A stretch of DNA of 64,000 nucleotides from Oscillospiraceae bacterium. Its GTDB lineage: Bacteria; Bacillota; Clostridia; Oscillospirales; Oscillospiraceae. The translations under genes and the position numbers were made by a program. The stretch spans positions 1-64,000 of the forward strand of contig JAFWDQ010000023.1 of assembly GCA_017516065.1 (NCBI GenBank). Reading direction: 5' to 3'. The notes below the pieces were generated by a model. The model was given only the letters and a program-made list of their open reading frames with translations, ran no database searches and was not told the origin of the DNA. Below, piece by piece: positions 52,989 through 62,153 of this stretch (position 1 is the first letter of the stretch; each line of letters starts with the position of its first letter).

Positions 52989-54923
52989 TCAGGTCCGGCC
53001 GAACTGCTTTTCCAGCTGGGACCGGGTCATGCGGATGGAGACGGGGCGGCCGTGGGGGCAGTAGTGTACGCCCTGCTCCATGACGGCCCGGGCCACTGCC
53101 TCCAGCTCCGCGGGGCCGTTGTGCTGGCCGGCCTTGATGGCGGCCTTGCAGGCGATGGTCTTCAGCACAGCGTCACGGGCCGCGGCGGGGTCAGCCCGGC
53201 GGCCGGAGGAAAGGGCCTCGCCGATCTCCAGCAGGGCCGCCTCCGCCTGGGAGGGATCCAGATCGTCGGGGACCTGCCGTACCAGCAGGCTGTTGCCGCC
53301 GAAGGGCTCCACGGTGAAGCCGAACCGGTCCAGCAGTTCCTCCTGACCCAGCAGGGCGTCTCCCGCCTCGCTGGAGAGGGTCAGCACCAGAGGGGTCAGC
53401 AGGGTCTGGGCCATGGGGGTATAATCCCGGGCCCGGAGCCGGTCGAAGTTGATTCGCTCGTGAGCGGCGTGCTTGTCGATGAGCAGGATTTCATCCCCCT
53501 GCTCCACGATGACGTAGGTCCGCAAGACCTCGCCCGCCACGCGCCAGGGGAGATCGGAGACGGGCGCCTCCTCCGCCGGCTCTTTTTCCGGCGGCGCAGG
53601 CTCCGCAGGTGCGGAGGGCTCCGACATCAGCGGCTTGACGGGGGCGCGGGGCTCCACATTCGGCAGGGTGGGGGGACGGTGATGGGGCGGCAGGCCCGTG
53701 CCGGAGGAGATCAGGTTGGGATCGGCCGCGCCGCTGTCCCGGAGGACGAGGGTATCGCCGACGGCGGGCCGGGCGGCCGTGGGGTAGGCGGGGCAGGCCC
53801 CGCCGGTCTTTGCCGCCGGTGTTTTTCCGCCGGTGAGGGCGGACTGCCGCAGCTCCTCGGCGGTCATCTGCCTGAAGAAGTCGTCCCGGGGTGCGGGCGC
53901 CGCCGGTTTGGCGGTGTCGGCGGCGGGGACGGCGTTCTCCTGATCCAGCACCTGCTTGACCGTATGGTACACCGCGTCGAACACATTGCGCTCGCGGAGG
54001 AATTTCACCTCCGTTTTGGCGGGATGGACGTTTACGTCCACCTCGTTCAGAGGCAGGGTAACGTGGAGGACACAGGCGGGGAATTTGCCCACCATCCGGC
54101 GGTTGCGGTACGCTTCCTCCAGAGCGGCGGTAAGGAGCCGGGACTGGACGGTGCGTCCGTTGACGAAGAAGAACTGACCGTTCCGGGAGCCCCGGCAGTT
54201 CACCGGCCGGGAGATCAGGCCCTCCACGGATATGGGGGCGACCGTTCCCCTGACGGGGACCAGACCGAAGGCTATATCGCGGCCCAGAACGCCGTAGGCG
54301 GCGGAGCGGAGCTGGCCGTCGCCGGGGGTCCGGAGGACGGGCTTGCCGTCCCGGATCAGGCGGAAGGAAATGTCAGGCCGGGACAGGGCAATCCGGCTGA
54401 CGATGCCGGTGATGTTGGCAGCCTCGGCGCTGTCCCGCTTCATGAATTTCATCCGGGCGGGGGTGTTGTAGAACAGGTCCCGGACGATGATGGTGGTGCC
54501 CTCAGGGCATCCAGCCGGGGTCACCTCGCCGGGAACGCCTCCCTCCAGAGACAGGGAACAGCCGGTGTCCGCACCCTGCTGACGGGTCAGAAGGTCGATT
54601 TTGGACACGGCGGCGATGGCGGCCAGAGCCTCGCCCCGGAAGCCCAGGGTGCCGATGGCGGCCAGATCCTCCGAGGTGCGCAGCTTGCTGGTGGCGTGGC
54701 GGAGAAAGGCCGAAAGCACGTCCTCAGGGGCGATGCCGCAGCCGTTGTCCGTGACCCGGAGATAGGTCAGACCGCCGGCCTGGAGCTCCACCGTAACGGC
54801 GGAGGCACCGGCGTCCACGGCGTTTTCCAGCAGCTCCTTCACCACGGAGCCCGGGCGCTCCACCACCTCGCCGGCGGCGATGAGTTCACTGACATGAGGG
54901 TCCAGAACATGGATGGCAGGCAT
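52989..54923 (-). CDS. mutL: DNA mismatch repair protein MutL (endonuclease type)
   Basis: 644 residues. The N-terminal GHKL ATPase has ENAVDAGA (33-40), DNGCGI (59-64) and GFRGEAL (94-100). After a Pro/Ala linker (about 350-450) the C-terminal domain has DKHAAHERINFD near residue 481, ACKAAIKAG and CPHGRP. These are the metal-binding motifs of nicking MutL proteins, with Lys and Asp at positions usually Gln and Glu. Such proteins nick the new strand in organisms lacking MutH. Confidence 0.96.
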   Translation of the reverse strand: MPAIHVLDPHVSELIAAGEVVERPGSVVKELLENAVDAGASAVTVELQAGGLTYLRVTDNGCGIAPEDVLSAFLRHATSKLRTSEDLAAIGTLGFRGEALAAIAAVSKIDLLTRQQGADTGCSLSLEGGVPGEVTPAGCPEGTTIIVRDLFYNTPARMKFMKRDSAEAANITGIVSRIALSRPDISFRLIRDGKPVLRTPGDGQLRSAAYGVLGRDIAFGLVPVRGTVAPISVEGLISRPVNCRGSRNGQFFFVNGRTVQSRLLTAALEEAYRNRRMVGKFPACVLHVTLPLNEVDVNVHPAKTEVKFLRERNVFDAVYHTVKQVLDQENAVPAADTAKPAAPAPRDDFFRQMTAEELRQSALTGGKTPAAKTGGACPAYPTAARPAVGDTLVLRDSGAADPNLISSGTGLPPHHRPPTLPNVEPRAPVKPLMSEPSAPAEPAPPEKEPAEEAPVSDLPWRVAGEVLRTYVIVEQGDEILLIDKHAAHERINFDRLRARDYTPMAQTLLTPLVLTLSSEAGDALLGQEELLDRFGFTVEPFGGNSLLVRQVPDDLDPSQAEAALLEIGEALSSGRRADPAAARDAVLKTIACKAAIKAGQHNGPAELEAVARAVMEQGVHYCPHGRPVSIRMTRSQLEKQFGRT

Positions 54924-54940
54924 GTCGTTACCGTCCTTTC

Positions 54941-57538
54941 TTATTCTTCCAGCTGCCTCTGCAGCTCACAGATCAGATTCAGTGCCTCCAGGGGCGTGAG
55001 GAGCTCCGGCTGGGTCTTCCGCAGGCGGGTCAGCACCGCGGCCTCCCGCTGATCGGCCAGGGAGAGCTGGTCCGACACAGGCGCCGGCGCCGGGGCCTCC
55101 GCGGGCCGCCTGGCCTCCAGCTCCCGGAGCAGGACTTTGGCCCGGTTCACCACCGGGGTCGGGACCCCTGCCAGCTGGGCCACCTCGACCCCGTAGCTGC
55201 GGTCCGTGGCGCCGGGGAGGATCTTGCGCAGGAACAGGATCGTATCGCCCTTCTTCTTCACGGCGATGCTGTAGTTTTTCACGCCCTCCAGCTCGCCCTC
55301 CAGAGCGGAGAGCTCGTGGTAGTGGGTGGCAAAAAGGGTCCGGGCCCCCAGCTTTCGCTTGTCGCAGCAGTACTCCAGCACGGCCCGGGCGATGCTCATG
55401 CCGTCGTAGGTGGAGGTGCCCCGGCCCAGCTCGTCCAGGATCAGCAGGCTCCGGCCCGTGGCCCGGCGCAGCAGCTCCGCTACCTCCGTCATCTCCACCA
55501 TGAAGGTGCTCTGGCCGGCGGCCAGATCGTCGGAGGCGCCGATGCGGGTGAAGATGCGGTCCGCCACGCCGATGCGGGCGTCGGAGGCGGGGACGAAGCT
55601 GCCCATCTGGGCCATGAGAACGATGAGGGCCACCTGCCGCATGTAGGTGGATTTGCCGGCCATATTGGGGCCGGTGACGATGGCCAGCCGATTTGCCCCG
55701 CAGTCCATGTGGGTGTCGTTGGGCACGAAGAGAGAGTCGGAGAGCATATGCTCCACCACCGGGTGGCGGCCGTTGATGATATCCAGCCGGTCGGACAGGT
55801 CCACCTCCGGCTTGCAGTAGCGGTTGTCGGCGGCGACTGCCGCCAGTGCGGTGAGGACGTCCAGCCGGGCGATGGCCAGGGAGGTGCTCTGGACCCGGCC
55901 CACCTGGGCGGCCACCTCCGTGCGCAGGGCGGTGAAGAGCTGGTATTCCAGCGCCTGGATCCGCTCGCCTGCGGTGAGGATGGACTGCTCCAGTTCCTTG
56001 AGCTCCTGGGTGATGTAGCGCTCGCAGTTGACCAGGGTCTGCTTGCGGATATAGTGCTCCGGCACCTGATCGTCGTAGGCCCGGGGGACCTCGATATAGT
56101 AGCCGAAGACCTTGTTGTAACGGACCTTCAGAGTCCGGATGCCGGTTTTTTCCCGCTCAGAGGCCTCGATGGCGGCCAGAGTATCCTTTCCGCCGTCACG
56201 GAGGGAGCGGAGGGAATCCAGCTCCTCATTGACGCCGGGGCGGATCATCTCGCCCTCCCGGACGGTCAGGGGCGGCTCGTCCACCAGGGTGCTGTCCACG
56301 GCGGCCCGGAGGTCCTCCAGAGGGTCCAGCCGGGCGGCCAGATCCCGGAGCAGCGCCGGGGGATCCTGCATCCGGGACAGCTGCGCCAGCAGTGCCGGGG
56401 TGTGGGCCAGGCCCGCGGACAGAGCCACCAGATCCCGGCCGTTGACGCTGCCGTAGACGGTCTTGCCGATGAGCCGTTCCAGATCGCTGACGCCACGGAG
56501 CACCAGAGCCAGCTCGTCCCGGGATACACTGTCCCGGACCAGGGCCTCCACGGCGTCCAGCCGCCGCCGGATGGCCACCACGTCCAACAGGGGACGCTCG
56601 ATCCAGCTGCGGATGGTCCGGCGGCCCATGGGGGTCTTCGTCCGATCCAGCACGCCCAGAAGACTGCCGTGCTTCTCGCCGCCCCGCATGGTGGCGGTGA
56701 GTTCCAGACTCCGGCGCACACCGTAGTCCAGTTCCATATACCGCCCGGCAGGGGCGATCTGCAGGCTGCGCAGATAGGACAGATCGGTCATCTGGGTCTC
56801 GTAGAGATAGCCCAGCAGGGCCCCCAGAGCCCGGACGGCCTCCGGCGTGGCAGGGGACAGCGCCTCGGCGCCGAACTGCGCCTCGGCCTTTTCCCGGGCG
56901 GCCTCCGGCTCAAACCGCGCTTCGCCGCCTGCCTCGCAGCGGCAGCTGAGGCGGTTTTTCAGAAAGTCCGTCAGCTCCCCGCAGGCCATGGCCTCGGGGG
57001 ACAGCAGGGCCTCCCGGGGGGAGCAGCGGCCCAGCTCACTGCAGAGAGAAGACAGGGCGTCCTCTCCGCGAAAGCCCGTCAGGGAGGTCTCGCCGGTGGA
57101 GACGTCGCAGATGCAGAGACCGACGCCGTTCTCATCCTGATACACGGCGCAAAGGAAGTTGTTGCGGCCCTCCTCCAGCATGGCGGCGTCCACCACGGTG
57201 CCGGGGGTCACCACACGGATGATCCCCCGTTCCACCAGACCCTTGGCCTGGGCCGGGTCCTCCGTCTGCTCGCAGATGGCCACCTTGTAGCCCTTGGCGA
57301 TGAGCCGGGCCAGATAGCCCTCGTAGGAGTGGAAGGGGACGCCGCACATGGGGGTGCGCTCCTCCTCCGGCTTGTTCCGGTCCCGGGTGGTGAGGGTCAG
57401 ATCCAGTTCACGGGAGACCAGCAGGGCGTCCTGGTCAAACATCTCGTAGAAGTCGCCCAGCCGGAAAAAGAGGATGCAGTCCGGATGCCGGGCTTTCATC
57501 TCCAGATACTGACGCCGCATGGGGGTAAGCTCTGCCAT
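54941..57538 (-). CDS. mutS: DNA mismatch repair protein MutS
   Basis: 865 residues, full length. The mismatch-reading loop FFRLGDFYEMF is near residue 39; the ATPase has TGPNMAGKSTYM near residue 622, DELGRGTSTYDGMSIA and the FATHYHEL His. The C-terminus has the short dimerisation helices. It lies 36 bp after miaB and 17 bp before mutL. Confidence 0.97.
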   Translation of the reverse strand: MAELTPMRRQYLEMKARHPDCILFFRLGDFYEMFDQDALLVSRELDLTLTTRDRNKPEEERTPMCGVPFHSYEGYLARLIAKGYKVAICEQTEDPAQAKGLVERGIIRVVTPGTVVDAAMLEEGRNNFLCAVYQDENGVGLCICDVSTGETSLTGFRGEDALSSLCSELGRCSPREALLSPEAMACGELTDFLKNRLSCRCEAGGEARFEPEAAREKAEAQFGAEALSPATPEAVRALGALLGYLYETQMTDLSYLRSLQIAPAGRYMELDYGVRRSLELTATMRGGEKHGSLLGVLDRTKTPMGRRTIRSWIERPLLDVVAIRRRLDAVEALVRDSVSRDELALVLRGVSDLERLIGKTVYGSVNGRDLVALSAGLAHTPALLAQLSRMQDPPALLRDLAARLDPLEDLRAAVDSTLVDEPPLTVREGEMIRPGVNEELDSLRSLRDGGKDTLAAIEASEREKTGIRTLKVRYNKVFGYYIEVPRAYDDQVPEHYIRKQTLVNCERYITQELKELEQSILTAGERIQALEYQLFTALRTEVAAQVGRVQSTSLAIARLDVLTALAAVAADNRYCKPEVDLSDRLDIINGRHPVVEHMLSDSLFVPNDTHMDCGANRLAIVTGPNMAGKSTYMRQVALIVLMAQMGSFVPASDARIGVADRIFTRIGASDDLAAGQSTFMVEMTEVAELLRRATGRSLLILDELGRGTSTYDGMSIARAVLEYCCDKRKLGARTLFATHYHELSALEGELEGVKNYSIAVKKKGDTILFLRKILPGATDRSYGVEVAQLAGVPTPVVNRAKVLLRELEARRPAEAPAPAPVSDQLSLADQREAAVLTRLRKTQPELLTPLEALNLICELQRQLEE

Positions 57539-57574
57539 GGTGTCACCTGCCTTTCTGCGTTTTGTGTTCCCGTA

Positions 57575-58993
57575 TCATTCCGCGGCCAATTCGCCGGTCA
57601 GCGCCCAGGTGGCGGCACCGGTGATGCGGACCGGGATGAAGGTTCCCACCAGCGACGCCGGTCCGCTGAGGTGGACCAGCCGGCCGCCGGGGGTCCGGGC
57701 GTTGAGGTTGTTCCGGGGGTCCGTGGAGAGACCGTCGACGAGCACCTCCACGGTTTTGCCCAGATAGGCCCGGTGTTTTTCCGCGGAGATGTCGTTCTGG
57801 ACCGCCACGAGACGGTCGAAATTCACCTGCTTCTCCGCCCGGGTCATAGGATCCGGCAGCCTGGCCGCCACTGTGCCCGGCCGGGGGGAGTAGATGAAGG
57901 TAAACAGCGCGTCGAAGCGGACCTCCTCAATGAGAGAGAGGGTATCCTCGAATTCCGGCGTGGTCTCCCCGGGGAAGCCCACGATGACGTCAGAGGTCAG
58001 CACCAGATCCGGGATATTGGCCCGGGCCGCCTCCACCAGAGCCAGATAACCGGCGCGGGTATAGCCCCTGTTCATGGCCCGCAGGACCCGGTCGTTGCCG
58101 GACTGGAAGGGGAGATGGATGTGCGGAGCCACGTGGCTGCAGGCGGCCATGGTCTCAAAGAGCCGGGGCGAGGCGTCTTTGGGGTGACTGGTCATGAATC
58201 GGATCCGGTATTTGCCGGGGATCCTGTCGATCTCCCGCAGAAGGTCGGAGAAGTCGATGGGCCTGTCCAGCCCCCTGCCGTAGGAGTTGACGTTCTGGCC
58301 CAGCAGGGTGATGTCTTTGTAGCCGGACTCCACCAGCTCCCGGACCTCCCGGAGGATCTGTTCCGGCTCTCTGCTGCGCTCCCGGCCCCGGACATAGGGG
58401 ACGATGCAGTAGGAGCAGAAGTTGTTGCAGCCGTACATCACCGAGACCCAGGCCTTGACCCGGTCCATCCGGGCCACGGGGAGGCCCTCGGCGATGCTGC
58501 CGGGCTCGTCCGTCAGCTCAAAGACCCGGGTGCGGCGGGACATCACCCGCCACAGCAGCTCCGGGAACCGCCACAGGGCGTGGGTGCCGAAGACCATATC
58601 CACGTGGTGGAAGGAGGAGCGGATCTTCTGCGCCACCTGCTGCTGCTGCATCATGCAGCCGCACAGACAGATGATCTGGGAGGGCTTTGCCCGCTTCGTG
58701 TGGACCAGCGCCCCCACGTTGCCCAGGACCCGGTGCTCCGCGTGCTCCCGGATGGCGCAGGTGTTGATGAGGATCAGGTCCGCCTCCGCCTCCTCGTCGG
58801 TGAAGCCGTAGCCCATCTCCCGGAGCATGCCCCGCAGGTGTTCGGAGTCCGCCTCATTCTGCTGGCAGCCATAGGTATCCACGAAGGCCAGGGGCGGCAC
58901 GTCCCGCTCCCGCAGAACGGCGGCGATCTGTTCCGTATAGTCCCGCTGCCGCGCCAAGTCCGCAGGGGAGATGTGTCCGGTTCTCTGTTCCAA
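57575..58993 (-). CDS. miaB: tRNA methylthiotransferase MiaB
   Basis: Radical SAM enzyme that adds the methylthio group to i6A37 of tRNAs. It has the UPF0004 domain with three Cys (DTYGCQQNEAD, NTCAIREHA, CLCGCMMQQ), the radical SAM motif CNNFCSYC and a C-terminal TRAM domain. I start it at TTG 58993, seven bases after GGGAGGA, giving 472 residues. The upstream ATG at 59038 lies inside the -10 region of the promoter and so is not transcribed. Confidence 0.95.
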   Translation of the reverse strand: MEQRTGHISPADLARQRDYTEQIAAVLRERDVPPLAFVDTYGCQQNEADSEHLRGMLREMGYGFTDEEAEADLILINTCAIREHAEHRVLGNVGALVHTKRAKPSQIICLCGCMMQQQQVAQKIRSSFHHVDMVFGTHALWRFPELLWRVMSRRTRVFELTDEPGSIAEGLPVARMDRVKAWVSVMYGCNNFCSYCIVPYVRGRERSREPEQILREVRELVESGYKDITLLGQNVNSYGRGLDRPIDFSDLLREIDRIPGKYRIRFMTSHPKDASPRLFETMAACSHVAPHIHLPFQSGNDRVLRAMNRGYTRAGYLALVEAARANIPDLVLTSDVIVGFPGETTPEFEDTLSLIEEVRFDALFTFIYSPRPGTVAARLPDPMTRAEKQVNFDRLVAVQNDISAEKHRAYLGKTVEVLVDGLSTDPRNNLNARTPGGRLVHLSGPASLVGTFIPVRITGAATWALTGELAAE

Positions 58994-59028
58994 GGTCAGT
59001 CCTCCCAGTACGAGTTTTTGAATAAAAC

Positions 59029-59058
59029 AGTATACCATATTTTGCTGAGAAATGGCAA
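59029..59058 (-). promoter_or_regulatory. Promoter of miaB-mutS-mutL
   Basis: Minus-strand -35 TTGCCA (59053-59058), 18-bp spacer, -10 TATACT (59029-59034). It settles the miaB start downstream. Confidence 0.75.
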
Positions 59059-59090
59059 GACTTGTACCGGAATTGTCCGCAGGCCCGGGC

Positions 59091-59119
59091 TTGCCAAAAA
59101 GCCGCCGCCGTGGTATGTT
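59091..59119 (+). promoter_or_regulatory. Promoter of the small lipoprotein gene
   Basis: -35 TTGCCA (59091-59096), 17-bp spacer, -10 TATGTT (59114-59119), diverging from the miaB promoter. Confidence 0.5.
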
Positions 59120-59159
59120 GTACGCAGCCGGCAGAGACCGGATATCGGGAGGTGCGGAG

Positions 59160-59597
59160 ATGAGACGAGCGGTATGGATCGCGGCGGTCCTGTTCCTGCT
59201 GGCGCTGGCCGGCTGCGGGCGCGCAGACCCCTACGCGCTGCCGGAGGAGCCCCTTGCGTTTGAGACCTGGGATTTTACAAATCCGGAGGATCCGGACGAC
59301 GGATATATGGCCCTCGACTATGGCGGGAGGACCTATCTCCCGTACGGGATCCCGGAGGGGCGGATCGGCGGCCATGACATCGACCGGTGTCTGGGATATG
59401 TGGTCCAGGACGGCGAGGCCGATCCGGATATGAGGATCTACACGCTTTCCGACGACCCGGACGGCAGCTATCTGATGGAGTATTATGTAAACGGGAATAT
59501 GGAACAGCCGATATTTCTGCGGGCCATCGATACGGCGGGAGAGGAGATCCCTGCGCCGGACTATATCGACAGCCTGGAATACGCATACTGGGAGTAG
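59160..59597 (+). CDS. Small lipoprotein, function unknown
   Basis: 145 residues from ATG 59160, which has GGGAGGTG upstream. The signal peptide ends at lipobox LAGC. The mature domain is acidic and rich in Asp, Tyr and Gly. It is the third small orphan lipoprotein in the window, with the same plan as those at 3911 and 6877, but no similarity was visible. Confidence 0.78.
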   Translation: MRRAVWIAAVLFLLALAGCGRADPYALPEEPLAFETWDFTNPEDPDDGYMALDYGGRTYLPYGIPEGRIGGHDIDRCLGYVVQDGEADPDMRIYTLSDDPDGSYLMEYYVNGNMEQPIFLRAIDTAGEEIPAPDYIDSLEYAYWE

Positions 59598-59625
59598 GCG
59601 AAAAATCGATACGGAGGATATGACG

Positions 59626-59656
59626 CGGGCAGTTCCCTGTGGGGACTGCCCGTTTT
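59626..59656 (+). terminator. Terminator of the small lipoprotein gene
   Basis: Arms CGGGCAGTTCCC and GGGGACTGCCCG (one wobble) are followed by TTTT. Confidence 0.85.
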
Positions 59657-59769
59657 ATCATGGGCCGCCCCGGCCGGAGGAAAATTTTTCGCCCCCACCG
59701 TGCGACGGAATTTTTTTCCGGATGCCGCTATAATGGCCTCGGACAAGCCGTCCGAGGGGAGGAAGGAAG

Positions 59770-62109
59770 ATGGACAGAGAGTGGTGGGGGCGCTGGAGCG
59801 GCTGGCGGGACCGGCTGCTGGACCGCTGGGAGAGCTGCCCGCCCCGGGTGCTGCAGATCGGCGCCTGTGCCCTGCGCTTTGCCGCAGGGGCGCTGCTGGG
59901 GGCCGGGACGATCCTGGGCCGCTGCAGTCCCTTCGGCATTGCCTTCGTTGGCGCCGGCGGCGCCGGTCTCTGCAACGCCTTCGCACTGATGGGGGTCTGT
60001 GTGGGGAGCTTTCTGGGCCTGCCCTTTGCCGATGCTCTGCACTATGCCGCCGCGGCGATCCTGGTCTTTGCCGTGGCCTATGCCTTCGGCGGGACGCGGC
60101 TGTATAAGAATTACTGGTTTCTGCCGGGGGTGACCATGGGGATCACCGCGCTGACCGGAGGGGCGCTTCTCACGGGCACCGGGTCGCCGGGAGACGCGGC
60201 GTGCCTCGTCACGGAAGTGCTGCTGTCCGGCTTCTGCTGCCTGTGCTACCGCACCGTTCTCCGGGAGCGGTCCGGCGGCGGCGACGTCCGGCGGCGGCAG
60301 ATCAGCCAGCTGACGCTGGTGATTACCCTGCTGGTGCCGCTGGTGCCGGTGGCGCCGCTGGGAGGACCCTCCTGGGGGCGTACCGCGGCGGCTCTGGTGG
60401 TGCTGCTGATGGCAGGACGGGGCGGCGTGGGCATGGGGGCCACGGCGGGGATCGCCATGGGGGCTGCGGTGGATCTGGCGGCCGGGACGCCGGGGCTGTG
60501 CGCCACGGCGCTGTTCGGCGTCTCCGGACTGCTGTGCGGTCTGTTCGCTCCCGTGGGAAGGCTCTACGCGGCCCTGGCCTCCGCCGCGGTTCAGATCCTG
60601 CTGGCGCTGTGGCTGGGAGATATGGCGGCGGCGGTGCCCATCCTCTATGAGGTGCTGGTGTCCTCGGCGGCGTTCCTGCTGCTGCCGGAGCCCATGCTCC
60701 GGCGGACGGAGGCTCTGATCCGGGAGGCGGCGGCGCCGGAAGAGACGGAAGAGCGGCGTCAGCTGGAGCTGGCCCGGGAGAAGCTGGAGCAGCGGGCGGA
60801 GGCCTTTCGTCAGCTGCACAGCGCCCTGCGGCTCAGCGCTGTCCTGCCGGAAGAGAAGACGGACGTCGCCAGGATCTATGATCGGGCGGCGGCCCGGGTC
60901 TGCCGCAGCTGCGCGCTGTGGGACAGCTGCTGGAAACGGAACTACGAGCGGACGTTTCAGGCCCTCAGTGACGCCTCCCCGGCCCTGCTCCGCCGGGGCA
61001 GAGCAAAGAAGGAGGATTTCCCCCCCGCCTTCACCGGCCGCTGCCTCCGGTTTCCGGAGTTCCTCCGGGCGGTGGACGGGGAGTTGAGCATTGCCGCCTA
61101 CCGGCAGATCTGCAATGCCCGGGTCCGGGAGAGCCGCAGCGCCGTCTGCCGCCAGTATGAGGCTCTGGCAGGGCTGCTGGGGGCGGTGGCGGAGGAGCTC
61201 AGGTGCGAGGCCCAATCCGAGCCGGCGGCGGAACGGCGGCTCCGGCGCTGGCTGGCGGAGCGGCAGATGGCCTCCTCGGGACTGGTGTTCCGGGACGGCG
61301 GGTCCCGACTCCGGGTGGAGGTGCGGGGTTCCGATGCCGAGCGGCTGTGCCGGCCGGAGCAGATCCGACAGCTTGCGTCGCTGCTGGAGCTGCCGCTTCG
61401 GGAGCCGGTGGTCCAGAGGGAGGACGGCCGCGTCAGGCTGGTCTTCCGGCAGGAGGAGCCCTACTCCGCCGTCATCGGCGTGGCGGCCTGCCGGAAGGAC
61501 GGGGAGAGCGTCAGCGGCGACGCGGGGACCTATTTCAAGACAGAGGAGGGGATCCTGTATCTGATCCTCTCCGACGGCATGGGAGCCGGAGAGGCGGCGG
61601 CCCGGGAGAGCGGGCTGGCGATCCGGCTGCTGGAGAGCTTCCTTCGGGCCGGAGTGGAGCCCGACGAGGCCATGCAGACCATCCGGGGCGCCCTGGCGCT
61701 TCGGTGGGAGCAGGAGGGGGGCTTTGCCACCCTGGATCTGCTGCGGGTGGACCTGTTCACCGGAGACACGGCTCTGGAAAAGTACGGCGCCGCGGCGTCC
61801 TATGTCCGGCGCAGAGGTCATGTGAGCCGGGTGGCCTGCCGGACCCTGCCGCCGGGGCTGGAGGGAGAGCCGCCGTCGGCGGTGCGGTTCCGGCTGGAGC
61901 CGGAGGATCTGGTGGTATTGATCAGCGACGGCGTTGACGACGGCGAGGACGGCCGGTGGATCCGCCGGACCGTTGCGGCCTGGCAGGGAGACAGCCCCCG
62001 GGAGTTGGCCCAGGGGCTGCTGGAACGTGCGAAGGAGCACAGTGCGTACCGGGACGACCGGACAGTGCTGACCCTGCGGTTGACCCGCCGGGGGAAGGCA
62101 AGGGTATAA
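59770..62109 (+). CDS. spoIIE: Stage II sporulation protein E
   Basis: 779 residues. The N-terminal third has about ten membrane helices (30-320), a central region has a Cys-rich patch (CRSCALWDSCWKRNYE near 380) and the C-terminal PP2C-type phosphatase has ILSDGMGAGEAAA near residue 600 and LISDGVDDG near 719. In Bacillus it dephosphorylates SpoIIAA to switch on sigma-F in the forespore. The start has GGGGAGGAAGG upstream. A TATAAT at 59729-59734 may be its -10; no good Spo0A box was found. Confidence 0.95.
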   Translation: MDREWWGRWSGWRDRLLDRWESCPPRVLQIGACALRFAAGALLGAGTILGRCSPFGIAFVGAGGAGLCNAFALMGVCVGSFLGLPFADALHYAAAAILVFAVAYAFGGTRLYKNYWFLPGVTMGITALTGGALLTGTGSPGDAACLVTEVLLSGFCCLCYRTVLRERSGGGDVRRRQISQLTLVITLLVPLVPVAPLGGPSWGRTAAALVVLLMAGRGGVGMGATAGIAMGAAVDLAAGTPGLCATALFGVSGLLCGLFAPVGRLYAALASAAVQILLALWLGDMAAAVPILYEVLVSSAAFLLLPEPMLRRTEALIREAAAPEETEERRQLELAREKLEQRAEAFRQLHSALRLSAVLPEEKTDVARIYDRAAARVCRSCALWDSCWKRNYERTFQALSDASPALLRRGRAKKEDFPPAFTGRCLRFPEFLRAVDGELSIAAYRQICNARVRESRSAVCRQYEALAGLLGAVAEELRCEAQSEPAAERRLRRWLAERQMASSGLVFRDGGSRLRVEVRGSDAERLCRPEQIRQLASLLELPLREPVVQREDGRVRLVFRQEEPYSAVIGVAACRKDGESVSGDAGTYFKTEEGILYLILSDGMGAGEAAARESGLAIRLLESFLRAGVEPDEAMQTIRGALALRWEQEGGFATLDLLRVDLFTGDTALEKYGAAASYVRRRGHVSRVACRTLPPGLEGEPPSAVRFRLEPEDLVVLISDGVDDGEDGRWIRRTVAAWQGDSPRELAQGLLERAKEHSAYRDDRTVLTLRLTRRGKARV

Positions 62110-62139
62110 AAAACCGGCCTGCGGTGTACCGCAGGCCGG
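62105..62139 (-). terminator. Terminator of fakA
   Basis: An 11-bp stem CCGGCCTGCGG/CCGCAGGCCGG has its T tract on the minus-strand side (TTTTTTATA), so it serves fakA. It begins at the end of spoIIE. Confidence 0.85.
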
Positions 62140-62153
62140 ATCACAGACAGGCT

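Noticed and set aside
59701..59734. Spo0A box upstream of spoIIE
   Set aside because: TGCGACG at 59701-59707 differs from the TGTCGAA consensus at several positions. The distance to the TATAAT is also not clearly of the Bacillus type.
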